A stretch of DNA of 64,000 nt from Parcubacteria group bacterium ADurb.Bin192. Lineage in GTDB: Bacteria; Patescibacteriota; Patescibacteriia; 2-12-FULL-60-25. The stretch spans positions 186,001-250,000 of the forward strand of contig MWCR01000001.1 of NCBI GenBank assembly GCA_002070095.1, in the 5' to 3' direction. Positions 47,993 to 57,256 of the stretch are shown piece by piece; the first letter of the stretch is position 1, and every line of letters begins with the position of its first letter. A program made the position numbers and the translations under genes. Under the pieces are notes generated by a model. It saw only the letters and a list, made by a program, of their open reading frames with translations. It was not told where the DNA came from and ran no database searches.

Positions 47993-49837
47993 ATGAAAGA
48001 GCCTGAAGTCAAGCAAGGCTGGTCCATCGTCAAGGATCTGTGGCAGTTGGTTTGGCCTTACCGTCCGCAAATCAAGCGGGCGTTAACCTGGATTTGCGTT
48101 AACGAACTGCTCAACTTGATCCAGCCGGCCATTATGATGGTTCTCATCGACCACGTGGTCAATCAAAGCCGTAAAGAGCAGGTGGACCATGCGGCCTTGC
48201 TGGGCATGGCCGGGTTGGCGCTCTTGGCCTACAGCTTGTTCTACCTGGCGGTCAGGTTCAAGAATGCCTGGGTGTTCAGAGTGTTGAACTCCATTGAGTT
48301 TGATGTACTGGCCAAGTCCGCGGACAAGTTACTGCACATGCCACCGGCTTACTTTGCCAAAGAGAATCCGGGCAAGGTGGTGGGCAAACTGCATCGCGGA
48401 GTCAAAGAGTCGATCGAAACGGTCTGGCATCTGGCCTTTGGTCTGTTGCCCTCGCTGGCCACCTTGGTGATTACCTCGGTTGTCTTGTTCGCGGTGCGTT
48501 ACCAGGCCGGTCTGGCTGTGCTGGTAATCTTGAGTGTCTTTATCTACACGCAGAGCAAGCTCAAACACCGCATCGAGCCTCTGCGCAAAGAGTTGACCGA
48601 CTTGCAAGAAGATGCCAACGCCTATGCTTCGCAGGCCATGGACAACATCGTGACGGTTCAAGCCTTCGGGCAAGAGCAGAGAGAGCTGGACCGGGTCCTG
48701 GCTTTTTGGGAAAACAAAAAGTCGCTGGAGGCCAAGGAACATCGGCTGACCGAAACATGGGGCCAGATCAACCGGCTGACTTTTGATTTCGGGCAGGTAG
48801 CCGTCTTCGTGATCGCGGCTTACGGGCTGTTCTCCGGAGCTTTGACTTTGGGTCAGCTGTTCTTCGTGCTCATGCTGGCCGGCCGTGCCTTGGGCATGGC
48901 CGAGGTGCTTAACCGTTCCTACAAACAGATTCTCAAGAGCCAGGAAGACATCCGGCGCACTCTGCACATCTTGAAGCATGACTGGAAGTATCTGGCGCCG
49001 GCTCCGGAAGAACCGGCCAGCATCCAAACCGCGCAGGGCTTGAGTCTGGAAGCTTGTGATGTCGGTTACATCTATCCCGTGGCCACGCTTGAAGGTTTGG
49101 CTCTGGAAAAAGGATCCAAGCCGGCCCTGTCCGGCGTCAATCTCAAGATCAAGGCCGGCTCCCTGACCGGAATTGTAGGCTTGTCGGGCAGCGGCAAGTC
49201 CACCCTGCTTGGTCTCATGCGCCGGCTGGATGATCCGGACCGGGGTCAAATACTGCTGGATGGCATTGACGTGCGCGATTTGGATCTGGCGGAGGTTCGC
49301 CGGCACGTGGCTTCTGTCGGACAGATAGAACTGTTCAACACCAGCATCGCCAAAAACATTGCTTACGGACAACCGGCAGCCACGGACGATCAAATCCGCA
49401 AGGCGGCCGAATTGGCCAATGCCCACGAATTCATCACCGAACTGCCCAAGGGCTATGCCACGGTGATTGACAACAAAGGCTCGCGTTTGTCCGAAGGGCA
49501 GAAACAAAGAATTTGTTTGGCGCGGGCCCTGCTCTGCCGGCCGGCTATTCTTCTGCTGGACGAGCCGCTCAATCATCTGGACGCGGAAAGCGCCTATCAA
49601 GTGAAGACGGCCATTGATGGTTTGCGCGGTCAGTGCACCATTGTGCATGTCACGCACCAGCTGTGGTCCATCAGAGAAGCGGATCAGATCATTATGTTGG
49701 ACTGCGGCCGAGTGGCCGAGTACGGCACGCATGCCTATCTGATGAGCAAACACGGTTTGTACAGCACCTTGTATCAGCGCCAGATCTTGCAGCAAAGCGA
49801 GATTCTGGGGCTGGTCAACTCCTGCGGTCTGAATTGA
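47993..49837 (+). CDS. ABC exporter, fused membrane and ATPase domains
   Basis: 614 residues from ATG 47993; in-frame ATGs at 47966 and 47981 also lie within the transcript. The membrane domain (about 20-330) has several hydrophobic helices (ALLGMAGLALLAYSLFYLAV, AVFVIAAYGLFSGALTLGQL). The ATPase has Walker A VGLSGSGKST, a signature LSEGQKQR (instead of LSGGQ), Walker B ILLLDEPLNHLD and switch His VTHQL. A single half-transporter that would work as a homodimer, exporting lipid, peptide or drug; the substrate is unknown. An SD-like GAGGCGG lies only 3 bases before ATG 47993. Confidence 0.88.
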   Translation: MKEPEVKQGWSIVKDLWQLVWPYRPQIKRALTWICVNELLNLIQPAIMMVLIDHVVNQSRKEQVDHAALLGMAGLALLAYSLFYLAVRFKNAWVFRVLNSIEFDVLAKSADKLLHMPPAYFAKENPGKVVGKLHRGVKESIETVWHLAFGLLPSLATLVITSVVLFAVRYQAGLAVLVILSVFIYTQSKLKHRIEPLRKELTDLQEDANAYASQAMDNIVTVQAFGQEQRELDRVLAFWENKKSLEAKEHRLTETWGQINRLTFDFGQVAVFVIAAYGLFSGALTLGQLFFVLMLAGRALGMAEVLNRSYKQILKSQEDIRRTLHILKHDWKYLAPAPEEPASIQTAQGLSLEACDVGYIYPVATLEGLALEKGSKPALSGVNLKIKAGSLTGIVGLSGSGKSTLLGLMRRLDDPDRGQILLDGIDVRDLDLAEVRRHVASVGQIELFNTSIAKNIAYGQPAATDDQIRKAAELANAHEFITELPKGYATVIDNKGSRLSEGQKQRICLARALLCRPAILLLDEPLNHLDAESAYQVKTAIDGLRGQCTIVHVTHQLWSIREADQIIMLDCGRVAEYGTHAYLMSKHGLYSTLYQRQILQQSEILGLVNSCGLN

Positions 49838-49850
49838 CCGCGGTTTTTTT
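49824..49850 (+). terminator. Terminator of the ABC exporter gene
   Basis: GCGGTC/GACCGC with a 6-base loop, then GG and seven T; it spans the stop codon. Confidence 0.8.
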
Positions 49851-50580
49851 AATCAAAATTTTGAATTTTTTTATTCCATAATTGGCGGCACAGATCCGGC
49901 TTGAAGGTAATGGCTATGTCCACTCCGAGTTTGACCATGCGTCTGGTGGCCAGGCTTGAAGGGCGGTCTTCATAAGTAACCACTTTCAGGCCTCTGGCAT
50001 GCAGCCAGCGCACGCGTGCCGGATTCAAAGAAGAAACGCGTGTGCCAAAACCCCAGGGTTCGAGTTTAAAGATATGGGGCCAGACGGCTTGCTTGCGTCC
50101 CGGGACCGTCCAGATATGCATTAAAGCAATTCTTTTGATTTCAGGCAGTTCTCTTTGAAAGTCATGTAAAATTGAAAAATGAAAAGAAGAGACTAAAGTG
50201 CGGGCGCGCAAACCGGAGCTGGTTTTTAATTTGGCTATGATGCAGGAGGCGGCCTCCGGATCTTTAATTTCCAGATTGATTAAATACGGTTGAGGTATGG
50301 CCGTGGTCAGATCATTGAGTTCAGGGATACTGCCCGCGCCGCGCAATTCTATTTTGGATAATTCTTTGGCGGTTAAATTTTTACAGCGCCGGGCATCACC
50401 GGCCACCCGGGCCAGATTTTCATCATGCAAAACAACAGGCAGTCCGTCCCGGCTTAAACGCACATCGCATTCTATGCCGTCCACTCCGGCCTGCATGGCT
50501 TGGACAAAAGAGATGAGCGTGTTTTCCGCCACCCGCCGGTTGGGCAGGCCGCGATGACCGAAAATCAACATACGGCGCAT
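49849..50580 (-). CDS. Glycerophosphodiester phosphodiesterase
   Basis: 243 residues. GDPD family TIM barrel: IFGHRGLPNRRVAENTLISF (catalytic His and Arg, metal Glu), GIECDVRLSRDGLPVVLHDE (metal Glu/Asp and catalytic His), LINLEIKD (metal Glu), then VVTYEDRPSS and GVDIAITFKPDL at the end. Cleaves glycerophosphodiesters to an alcohol and glycerol-3-phosphate, using a divalent metal. No signal peptide. Converges with the ABC exporter. Confidence 0.92.
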   Translation of the reverse strand: MRRMLIFGHRGLPNRRVAENTLISFVQAMQAGVDGIECDVRLSRDGLPVVLHDENLARVAGDARRCKNLTAKELSKIELRGAGSIPELNDLTTAIPQPYLINLEIKDPEAASCIIAKLKTSSGLRARTLVSSFHFSILHDFQRELPEIKRIALMHIWTVPGRKQAVWPHIFKLEPWGFGTRVSSLNPARVRWLHARGLKVVTYEDRPSSLATRRMVKLGVDIAITFKPDLCRQLWNKKIQNFD

Positions 50581-50639
50581 AGGTTACCTGAACACGGGTT
50601 AATAGACAACTGTCAGAAGTTGATAGCTTGGTGATCGGC

Positions 50640-50668
50640 TGGACGTTTTTTTTATGGCTTGATAACAT
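50640..50668 (+). promoter_or_regulatory. Possible promoter of tRNA-Cys
   Basis: TGGACG, 17 bases, TAACAT, about 35 bases before the tRNA. Confidence 0.4.
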
Positions 50669-50704
50669 CAGGACGCTTAGAATCAGATTAAACATTCAGA
50701 TCTG

Positions 50705-50779
50705 GGCGTGATAGCCAAGTGGTAAGGCACGGGTCTGCAAAACCTGTATTCGCGGGTTCGATTCCCGCTCACGCCTCCA
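50705..50779 (+). tRNA. tRNA-Cys (anticodon GCA)
   Basis: Acceptor GGCGTGA/TCACGCC, anticodon loop TCTGCAAAA region with GCA, T arm GGGTTCGATTCCC, discriminator U73 typical of tRNA-Cys, encoded CCA. Confidence 0.95.
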
Positions 50780-50782
50780 CGT

Positions 50783-50811
50783 AAAAAGCCGCTTGCATAA
50801 GACGGCTTTTT
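50783..50811 (+). terminator. Terminator of tRNA-Cys
   Basis: AAAAAGCCG/CGGCTTTTT with an 11-base loop. Confidence 0.75.
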
Positions 50812-50918
50812 ACGTACCTCATGAGCAGCTGGCTGCTTTTACGAGGCTCCCAATAATTAAACAACCAACGGCTTCACGCGGCGCCGCCAATGTTGCAATC
50901 ATTAATTATCTTTTTAAG

Positions 50919-50953
50919 ATAAAAACAAAACACCCGGCTTTGAGCCGAGTGTT
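50919..50953 (-). terminator. Terminator of the 3D-domain gene
   Basis: Minus-strand AACACTCGGCT/AGCCGGGTGTT with a 3-base loop, then TTGTTTTTAT. Confidence 0.8.
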
Positions 50954-50959
50954 TTTGAA

Positions 50960-51541
50960 TTACGTTTCTTTGTTTAAAACTTCCACTACCACTTGTCTTT
51001 TGCCCCAGCTCTTGGCGGCCGGTATTTGATCGGCACCGCCAAAGTATAAGTCTATTCTATGTGAGTATTTGGCGGCCAGGCGGTCGCGGACCGTACAGAC
51101 ACCGAAGCCGGGCACATGAATTTTGGTTCCAAAAGGCAGAGCCGCGGCACAAGACTGTTCACCTTGTTCTCTTAATTGACAGATGTTGGATCCGTCAGCG
51201 CTGATACAAGGAGTGGAGTCGGTTTGCCAAGGCACGCTGTTATAAGCGGTCACCGTATAAGTCCGGGTATATTTGACTTCAGGTACGCTCATGATAATCG
51301 GTTTGGTCTGTTCAACCGGTTTTTCCGGAATAGTGAAAGCCCGTTCTTGCATGGCGTCATACAGAATTTGCGTGGCCGTTGAAAACATGGGTGACGGAGG
51401 CAATAATTCCAAGGCTGACGCGCTTTGGATTTTTATGGATGTTAAAGTGACAGCGGTTATCAGAACTATGAGTATTGATTTGGTTACGGAGTTAAGTGTC
51501 TTGTGTAAGACCATATATATTATACTCTTGGAAGGAATCAT
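50960..51541 (-). CDS. 3D-domain secreted protein (putative cell-wall lytic enzyme)
   Basis: Up to 193 residues; the ATG at 51514 (MVLHKTLNSVTKSILIVLI) is the likelier start, because TATAAT at 51519-51524 lies just before it, implying a leaderless mRNA. Signal peptide, short linker, then a 3D domain: YTVTAYNSVPWQTDSTPC, ISADG, CAAALPFGTKIHVPGFG and TVRDRLAAKYSHRIDLYFG with the three conserved Asp. This double-psi barrel is found in MltA and YabE/Rpf-type proteins that cut peptidoglycan. Lies beside the PBP1A gene, divergent. Confidence 0.85.
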   Translation of the reverse strand: MIPSKSIIYMVLHKTLNSVTKSILIVLITAVTLTSIKIQSASALELLPPSPMFSTATQILYDAMQERAFTIPEKPVEQTKPIIMSVPEVKYTRTYTVTAYNSVPWQTDSTPCISADGSNICQLREQGEQSCAAALPFGTKIHVPGFGVCTVRDRLAAKYSHRIDLYFGGADQIPAAKSWGKRQVVVEVLNKET

Positions 51542-51745
51542 GCTTCGCTTAAGCGGAGCTATTTGGTCAGATTAGCCAAAATATGGTTTAATCTGTCAAA
51601 TAGGGCTTACTAGAGGGCAAAATCAGTTGATTTCGCTTCTCCTGCAAAGACAGGTCATCCATTTCAAGAGGCTAAAAACATACCATATTTTGCGGTTTTT
51701 GTCAAGAGTAAAACCTTAAAATTTCACTAATTTAAGCCAAATTTT
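51542..51745. other. Divergent intergenic region, 3D protein and PBP1A
   Basis: No gene or strong repeat seen. It must carry the PBP1A promoter; TTGTCA at 51699-51704 is a possible -35. Confidence 0.4.
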
Positions 51746-54601
51746 ATGCCAATCCCCGGTCTCAAAGAAATCCAAAAATTGCCCCAAGAATGGAAAGAAA
51801 GACGGGCTAAAAAAAGACCCGGCAGATTAAAAGCGGTGGCCGTTATTTTATTGATAGTGTGTTTGGCTTTGGGTTTGTTGGGCTTATTGACAGCCACCAT
51901 TGCCATGGCTTGGATCAGCCGCGATTTGCCAAATCCAAATACCTTGAGCACCAGAGAAATTCCCCAGTCAACCAAGATTTATGACCGCACCGGTGAAACG
52001 CTGTTGTATGAAATTCATGGAGATGAAAAAAGATCTTTGGTCAAGATTGAGGAAATACCCGAGGTCATGAAACAAGCAACCATCTCCATTGAGGACCGAG
52101 CTTTTTATGAACATGGCGGCATCTATTGGAAGGGACTGGTCAGAGCTTTTACGGTTGGCTTTTTGCAAAACAAGCGGGTTGAAGGCACGTCTACTTTAAC
52201 TCAACAGTTGGTTAAGAATGCTATCTTGACCAATGAAAGAACCGTGACACGCAAAGTCAAAGAAATATTATTATCTTTTCAAATAGAGCGACGGTATACC
52301 AAGGATCAGATTCTGCAAATGTATTTAAACGAGATTCCATACGGCTCCATGATTTACGGAGTAGGTTCGGCGGCCGAGGGTTATTTTGGGAAGCGCGTGG
52401 ATGAATTAACTTTGGATGAAGCGGCCTTGCTGGCGGCAATTCCGCAGGCGCCGGATAAGTGGTCTCCCTATGGTACCGGTATGCATGGTGATAACAGACA
52501 GGGATTAATAGCCAGACAGAGATTGATTTTGGATGACATGGTGCGTGATGGTTATATAACCAAAGAGCAAGCTGATGAAGCCAAGCAGATTGATACTTTG
52601 CAAAAGTTGGTGCCTCGTACGGTGGGAGACATTAAAGCTCCTCATTTTGTTATGTATGTGCGTTCGCAATTGATAGAAACATACGGGCAAAAAACCGTGG
52701 AACAAGGAGGTATGCGTGTGATTACGAGTTTGGATTGGGAGATGCAGCAGATAGCTGAAGAAGAAGTCAGAAAAGGCGTGGAGAAAAATGGTGAGAAGTT
52801 CGGTTTTACCAATGCTTCGTTGGTGGCTCTGGACCCCAAGAGCGGACAAATATTAAGCATGGTTGGATCCAAGGACTTTTTTGATAAAGAAATTGATGGA
52901 CAGGTTAACGTATCAATCAGGCCGCGTCAGCCCGGATCTTCTTTTAAACCGATTGTGTTTACAGCCGGGTTTATTAAAGGTTATACATCCGAGACTACTT
53001 TGTGGGATGTACTGACCACTTTTAAAACAGATGTTGGTCCCTATAATCCCAAAAATTACAGTCCGGTTTACAACGGCCCTATCAGCGTACGCAAGGCCCT
53101 GCAGGGATCTTTGAATATTCCGGCGGTTAAAATGTTGTACTTGGTGGGTGTGGGCCGGGTGTTGGATTTCGCGGAACAATTGGGTTACACCACTTTTGAA
53201 GACAGATCTCGTTTTGGTTTGTCTTTGGTGCTGGGCGGGGGCGAAGTCAAATTATTGGAACATGTTAATGCTTACGCGGCTTTTGCCAATCAAGGCCGGC
53301 AATATCCGATTACATCGATTTTAAAAGTGACGGATGTTAACAACAACGTGCTGTTGGAATGGCAGGCGCCGGAGGGCAAGGAAGTGGTGCCCGCGGCCGC
53401 GGCCAATGAGATTACCAATGTTTTGTCCGATAACAACGCCAGAGCCTATGTTTTTGGCACGCAAAATTTTTTGACTTTACCGGACAGGCCCGCGGCCGCC
53501 AAAACCGGCACCACCAATAATTTTAAAGATGCCTGGACCTTGGGCTATGTGCCGTCTTTAGCGGCCGGTGTTTGGGTGGGCAACAGTGATGCCACGGAAA
53601 TGAAAAGCGGAGCGGACGGTTCGGTTATCGCGGCGCCCATTTGGCAAGGCTTTATGAAAAGAGCCTTGGCTGATACGCCAAAAGAAAGTTTTCCGCCCAT
53701 GCCGCAGTTGACGGCTGCCAAGCCAGTTCTGTTAGGCAAAGCTTTTAAGACCACGGTTAAAATCGATAAGTTCAGCGGCAAATTGGCCACCGAGTTTACG
53801 CCCGAAGATTTGGTTGAAGAAAAAGAATTCTACGAAGCGCATAATATATTGTGGTATCTGGATAAGGATGACCCCATGGGACCGGCCCCGGCTAATCCGG
53901 AGAGTGATCCGCAATTCGCCAACTGGGAATACGGAGTTCAGGAATGGGTTAAGAAAAATGAGTGGCACACCACCAGCACCGTGCCCACGGAATATGATGA
54001 TATTCATACGGCTGATAACCGGCCGGTTTTGAATTTAATTTCACCTCAACAAAACGACAATCTTTATTCCAGAGATTTGACCATTTCGTTTAACGCGCAA
54101 ACTTCCCGCATGGTACAAAGCGTTAAAGTTGAGCTGGATGGTTTATTGGTAGGTTCAGCCGAAGGCTCTGATAATCAAGTCCGCGTACACATTCCGAACA
54201 CGGTCAGCCGCGGATACCATGACCTGGTTTTAATGGTCAGAGATGATATCGGCAATACGGCTTCGGTTAAAGTTACAATTAATTTGTTGGCCGATCCTAC
54301 GCCCTTCCGCGTGTCGCTTGAGGGCGTAACTACGCGTGATAATCCTGTATTGTCTGATTTTCCCATCAATTTAAGTTTGCAGGTTAATGATTTATACAAT
54401 CTGCAAAAATTGGACGTCTTTTACACGCATGAAGGTTCGGTTGGTTTGGTGGGTTCGGTGGTAGCGCCTCAAAATTACGTTAATATCATACAATGGAACA
54501 GGCCGGATCAAAGCGGTTTCTATCAATTATATACCGTAGCTCATTTTACAGATGGTAGTACGTTTAAAGGTGATACCTTGGGAGTTTCCATCGGCCAGTG
54601 A
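51746..54601 (+). CDS. Penicillin-binding protein 1A (bifunctional) with Ig-like tail
   Basis: 951 residues. One membrane anchor (AVAVILLIVCLALGLLGLL), then glycosyltransferase 51: SIEDRAFYEHGG (catalytic Glu, residue ~115), GTSTLTQQLVKN, and LNEIPYGSMIYGVGSAAEGYFGK (split). The transpeptidase has PGSSFKP (nucleophile Ser ~398), SLN and AAKTGTTNNFKDAW. The last ~180 residues form a bacterial Ig-like domain (PVLNLISPQQNDNLYSRDLT) that is extra to the classic enzyme. Polymerises and crosslinks peptidoglycan outside the membrane. No SD. Confidence 0.95.
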   Translation: MPIPGLKEIQKLPQEWKERRAKKRPGRLKAVAVILLIVCLALGLLGLLTATIAMAWISRDLPNPNTLSTREIPQSTKIYDRTGETLLYEIHGDEKRSLVKIEEIPEVMKQATISIEDRAFYEHGGIYWKGLVRAFTVGFLQNKRVEGTSTLTQQLVKNAILTNERTVTRKVKEILLSFQIERRYTKDQILQMYLNEIPYGSMIYGVGSAAEGYFGKRVDELTLDEAALLAAIPQAPDKWSPYGTGMHGDNRQGLIARQRLILDDMVRDGYITKEQADEAKQIDTLQKLVPRTVGDIKAPHFVMYVRSQLIETYGQKTVEQGGMRVITSLDWEMQQIAEEEVRKGVEKNGEKFGFTNASLVALDPKSGQILSMVGSKDFFDKEIDGQVNVSIRPRQPGSSFKPIVFTAGFIKGYTSETTLWDVLTTFKTDVGPYNPKNYSPVYNGPISVRKALQGSLNIPAVKMLYLVGVGRVLDFAEQLGYTTFEDRSRFGLSLVLGGGEVKLLEHVNAYAAFANQGRQYPITSILKVTDVNNNVLLEWQAPEGKEVVPAAAANEITNVLSDNNARAYVFGTQNFLTLPDRPAAAKTGTTNNFKDAWTLGYVPSLAAGVWVGNSDATEMKSGADGSVIAAPIWQGFMKRALADTPKESFPPMPQLTAAKPVLLGKAFKTTVKIDKFSGKLATEFTPEDLVEEKEFYEAHNILWYLDKDDPMGPAPANPESDPQFANWEYGVQEWVKKNEWHTTSTVPTEYDDIHTADNRPVLNLISPQQNDNLYSRDLTISFNAQTSRMVQSVKVELDGLLVGSAEGSDNQVRVHIPNTVSRGYHDLVLMVRDDIGNTASVKVTINLLADPTPFRVSLEGVTTRDNPVLSDFPINLSLQVNDLYNLQKLDVFYTHEGSVGLVGSVVAPQNYVNIIQWNRPDQSGFYQLYTVAHFTDGSTFKGDTLGVSIGQ

Positions 54602-54641
54602 TTTTCAACAATCGGGTTTAGAAAAAAATAATCAAATATGC

Positions 54642-54647
54642 TATACT
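54642..54647 (+). promoter_or_regulatory. Extended -10 of the 54698 gene
   Basis: TGCTATACT, 50 bases before the ATG. Weak -35. Confidence 0.45.
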
Positions 54648-54697
54648 GCGGTTAACTAATAACTAATACTTTTGTATTTAAATTTATTTTTGTTCTT

Positions 54698-57184
54698 ATG
54701 CTAAACCAAGACGCTGTGGCCAAAGCCACTTGGGAGGGAAGCGAGAAGGTCTCGCCACGTCTGTCCAAGATACTGGGTTATCTGATAGACGCCTGCATTT
54801 ACGCCAGTGTGGCGCTGGTGCCTTTATTCTTTTTACCCATTACGCTGGATGTGCTGGAGCTGAATAAGCAAAGTTTGCTTATCATATTGGTTATGCTCGG
54901 CATGGCCGCCTGGTTGGGCAAAGGCTTGGCCGAAAGACGATTTATTTTATCCAGAGCCTGGCTGCATTTGGTGGTGACTTTGTTTGCCGGCGGCTGGCTG
55001 GTGACCAGTTTGTTCTCTCAGGACAAGTATATTTCTTTGGTCGGCAACATCGGTCAGATGCAATGGTCTTTCGCTACCATGCTGGCCTTTGTGGTTTTTT
55101 ACATGCTGGTGGTCAACCGCGTGGGCACAACCAAAAGATTGTATAATTTGGTTTTAACCTTTTTAGTCTCGTCAATTCTGGTGGGCTTATATGGATTTTT
55201 TCAATTATTGGGCATTTATCCTTTGAGCTGGCTGGCGGCCTTTACCTCGGCCAAGACTTTCAACACGGTCGGCACGATCAATGCTTTTGGAGTGTACATG
55301 GCCGTGCCTTTGGTTTTGGCGGTTTCGTTAACTGTTTTCGGCTGTAAAGATGATGAATGCAAATTGGGCAAAAAATCCAAAGGCAGTGTGGCGGCTAATG
55401 TGATCGTCTGGTTGACCTTGTTGGTTTCTTTGCTGGTGGCCGTAGCGGTTGATTTTTGGGTGGTTTGGGCCGCTATCATTTTCGGCACGGCTTTATTGAT
55501 TATTCTGCCCATTGTCAGGGCTTTGAAGGTCAATCACGTTTCACGTGTGGTAGTGCCGGCGGTTATTATCTGTGTATCTATTTTGTTGCTCATCTTCAAA
55601 ACTCCGGTTAAGTTGAATTTGCCGGCTGAAGTATCGCCCTCGGCTACAGCTTCTTGGAGCATTGCCAAGAATGTGTTGAGTGAAGCCCCGATTTTTGGCT
55701 CCGGCCCAGGAACTTGGATTTATGATTACGCCAAATACAGATCTCCGGCTGTGAACCTGTCTCAATTTTGGACGGTCAGATTTGAACGCGGTTTAACCAC
55801 CTTCTTCACTTTGATTGCCATGACCGGTTTGGTGGGCATTGCCATGTGGCTTATATTATTGATATCGGCCATTGCCACCAGCGCTGTGCATCTGGTTAAG
55901 GAAAAGGATGATGATGCTTGGCAGGCTTATCTGACGATTTTCGCGGGTTGGGCCACCATGGCTTTTATCGCTTTCCTGTATAACTACAATTTTGCGCATC
56001 ACTTTGTGTTCTGGTTTTTACTGGCCTTGCTCTCGGCCTTGATTGCTAAAAAGGCTTTTGTCTGGGATTCACAAAAAAGCGTGGCCACTTCCACTATTAT
56101 TTCGATTTCCTTTATCGTTATTTGCGTGGCCGCTTTATCAACCGTGTGGCTGGCCGGGCAAAGACTGGCGGCTGATGCCTCATACTCCAAGGCGGTCATG
56201 ACTTACCGAGATGGTAAAAATATTGATGAGGTTATCGGTCATCTGAACAAGTCAGTGGTCATGAACAGGTTGAACGATGTGTATTATCGTAACTTGTCAC
56301 AAGCCTATTTGATCAAAGCCGCTCAAGTATTTGAAGCCGAGAAAAATAATCCGGAGGGAGCAGCCATAATCAATCAAGTGATTGCAGCTACTATTGATAC
56401 GGCTAAAAAAGCCGGAGAAATTAATCCTTCCAATGTTGATAATTGGGAGAATATGGCGGTCATTTATCAATCCATTGCCGGGTTTATTCAGGGCGCGGAC
56501 GAGTTTGCCATCAAAAATTTTGAAGAGGCTTTGGCACGCGAGCCTAATAATCCGGTGTACGGCGCGGAAATAGGCAAGATATATGTTTTGCGGTCCGATG
56601 CTTACCGCACCCTGCTTCAAGCTGAAGACGAGGGTGAGCGCAAAGAGGCTGAACGCAAGGTTAAGGAGGAATTGGATAAGGCGGCTGAATGGTTTAATAA
56701 ATCCATTCAAGCTAAACCTGATTTCGCGCCCGCGCACTATCAATTGGGCTTGGTGTATGAAAGACAGGGCCGTATTCAGGATGCCATCTCCAAGCTGGAA
56801 GAAGTAGTGGCCAACAGCAAAGACGTGGGAGTGGCTTTCCAATTAGCCATCCTCTATTATCGCAATGACGAGAAAGACAGATCCATTAACTTGTTCGAGC
56901 AAATCGTGGCCATGGCTCCGGAATATGCTAACGCCAGATGGTTCTTGTCCGCCTTGTATGAAGAAAAAGGAGAATTGGACAAATCTCTGGAGCAAGTCTT
57001 AAAGGTTCAAGAAACCAATCAAGACAATCAGGATGTGGCCAACAGAATCAAGTATTTACAAGATTTAAAAGCCAAAGGCAGTCAGCCGGCACCGGTTCCG
57101 GCTCCTCAGCCAACCATCCCGGCCCCGGTTGAAGAAAAGATAACCGGTCCTGAAGAGCAAAACCCAATTCAAAAAGCCGAATAA
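54698..57184 (+). CDS. O-antigen ligase/Wzy-like membrane protein with TPR domain
   Basis: 828 residues. About 12 membrane segments up to residue ~490, with a large loop that holds GSGPGTWIYDYAKYRSP, the region where ligases and polymerases of this group keep catalytic residues. The C-terminal half is a TPR array (NNPVYGAEIGKIYVLRSDAY, PDFAPAHYQLGLVYERQGRI, YANARWFLSALYEEKGEL) ending in a Pro-rich tail. Such Wzy_C/TPR proteins are common in this group and probably transfer or polymerise surface glycans or glycosylate proteins. Follows PBP1A on the same strand. Confidence 0.85.
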   Translation: MLNQDAVAKATWEGSEKVSPRLSKILGYLIDACIYASVALVPLFFLPITLDVLELNKQSLLIILVMLGMAAWLGKGLAERRFILSRAWLHLVVTLFAGGWLVTSLFSQDKYISLVGNIGQMQWSFATMLAFVVFYMLVVNRVGTTKRLYNLVLTFLVSSILVGLYGFFQLLGIYPLSWLAAFTSAKTFNTVGTINAFGVYMAVPLVLAVSLTVFGCKDDECKLGKKSKGSVAANVIVWLTLLVSLLVAVAVDFWVVWAAIIFGTALLIILPIVRALKVNHVSRVVVPAVIICVSILLLIFKTPVKLNLPAEVSPSATASWSIAKNVLSEAPIFGSGPGTWIYDYAKYRSPAVNLSQFWTVRFERGLTTFFTLIAMTGLVGIAMWLILLISAIATSAVHLVKEKDDDAWQAYLTIFAGWATMAFIAFLYNYNFAHHFVFWFLLALLSALIAKKAFVWDSQKSVATSTIISISFIVICVAALSTVWLAGQRLAADASYSKAVMTYRDGKNIDEVIGHLNKSVVMNRLNDVYYRNLSQAYLIKAAQVFEAEKNNPEGAAIINQVIAATIDTAKKAGEINPSNVDNWENMAVIYQSIAGFIQGADEFAIKNFEEALAREPNNPVYGAEIGKIYVLRSDAYRTLLQAEDEGERKEAERKVKEELDKAAEWFNKSIQAKPDFAPAHYQLGLVYERQGRIQDAISKLEEVVANSKDVGVAFQLAILYYRNDEKDRSINLFEQIVAMAPEYANARWFLSALYEEKGELDKSLEQVLKVQETNQDNQDVANRIKYLQDLKAKGSQPAPVPAPQPTIPAPVEEKITGPEEQNPIQKAE

Positions 57185-57192
57185 GATAACCC

Positions 57193-57226
57193 AGCCCCGC
57201 CTCAAATGAGACGGGGCTCTTTTTTT
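57193..57226 (+). terminator. Terminator of the Wzy/TPR gene
   Basis: AGCCCCGCCTC/GAGACGGGGCT stem, AAAT loop, then CTTTTTTT. Confidence 0.85.
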
Positions 57227-57256
57227 GCGCGCGTAAATAAGCTATTATATTAGCGG

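Noticed and set aside
48329-49795. 488-codon minus-strand ORF opposite the ABC exporter
   Set aside because: Shadow of the exporter gene, whose plus frame carries complete ATPase motifs.
55530-55550. Twelfth parS site inside the Wzy/TPR gene
   Set aside because: Only CGTTTCACGTG matches; the right arm reads TGG instead of AAAC and it lies in coding sequence.
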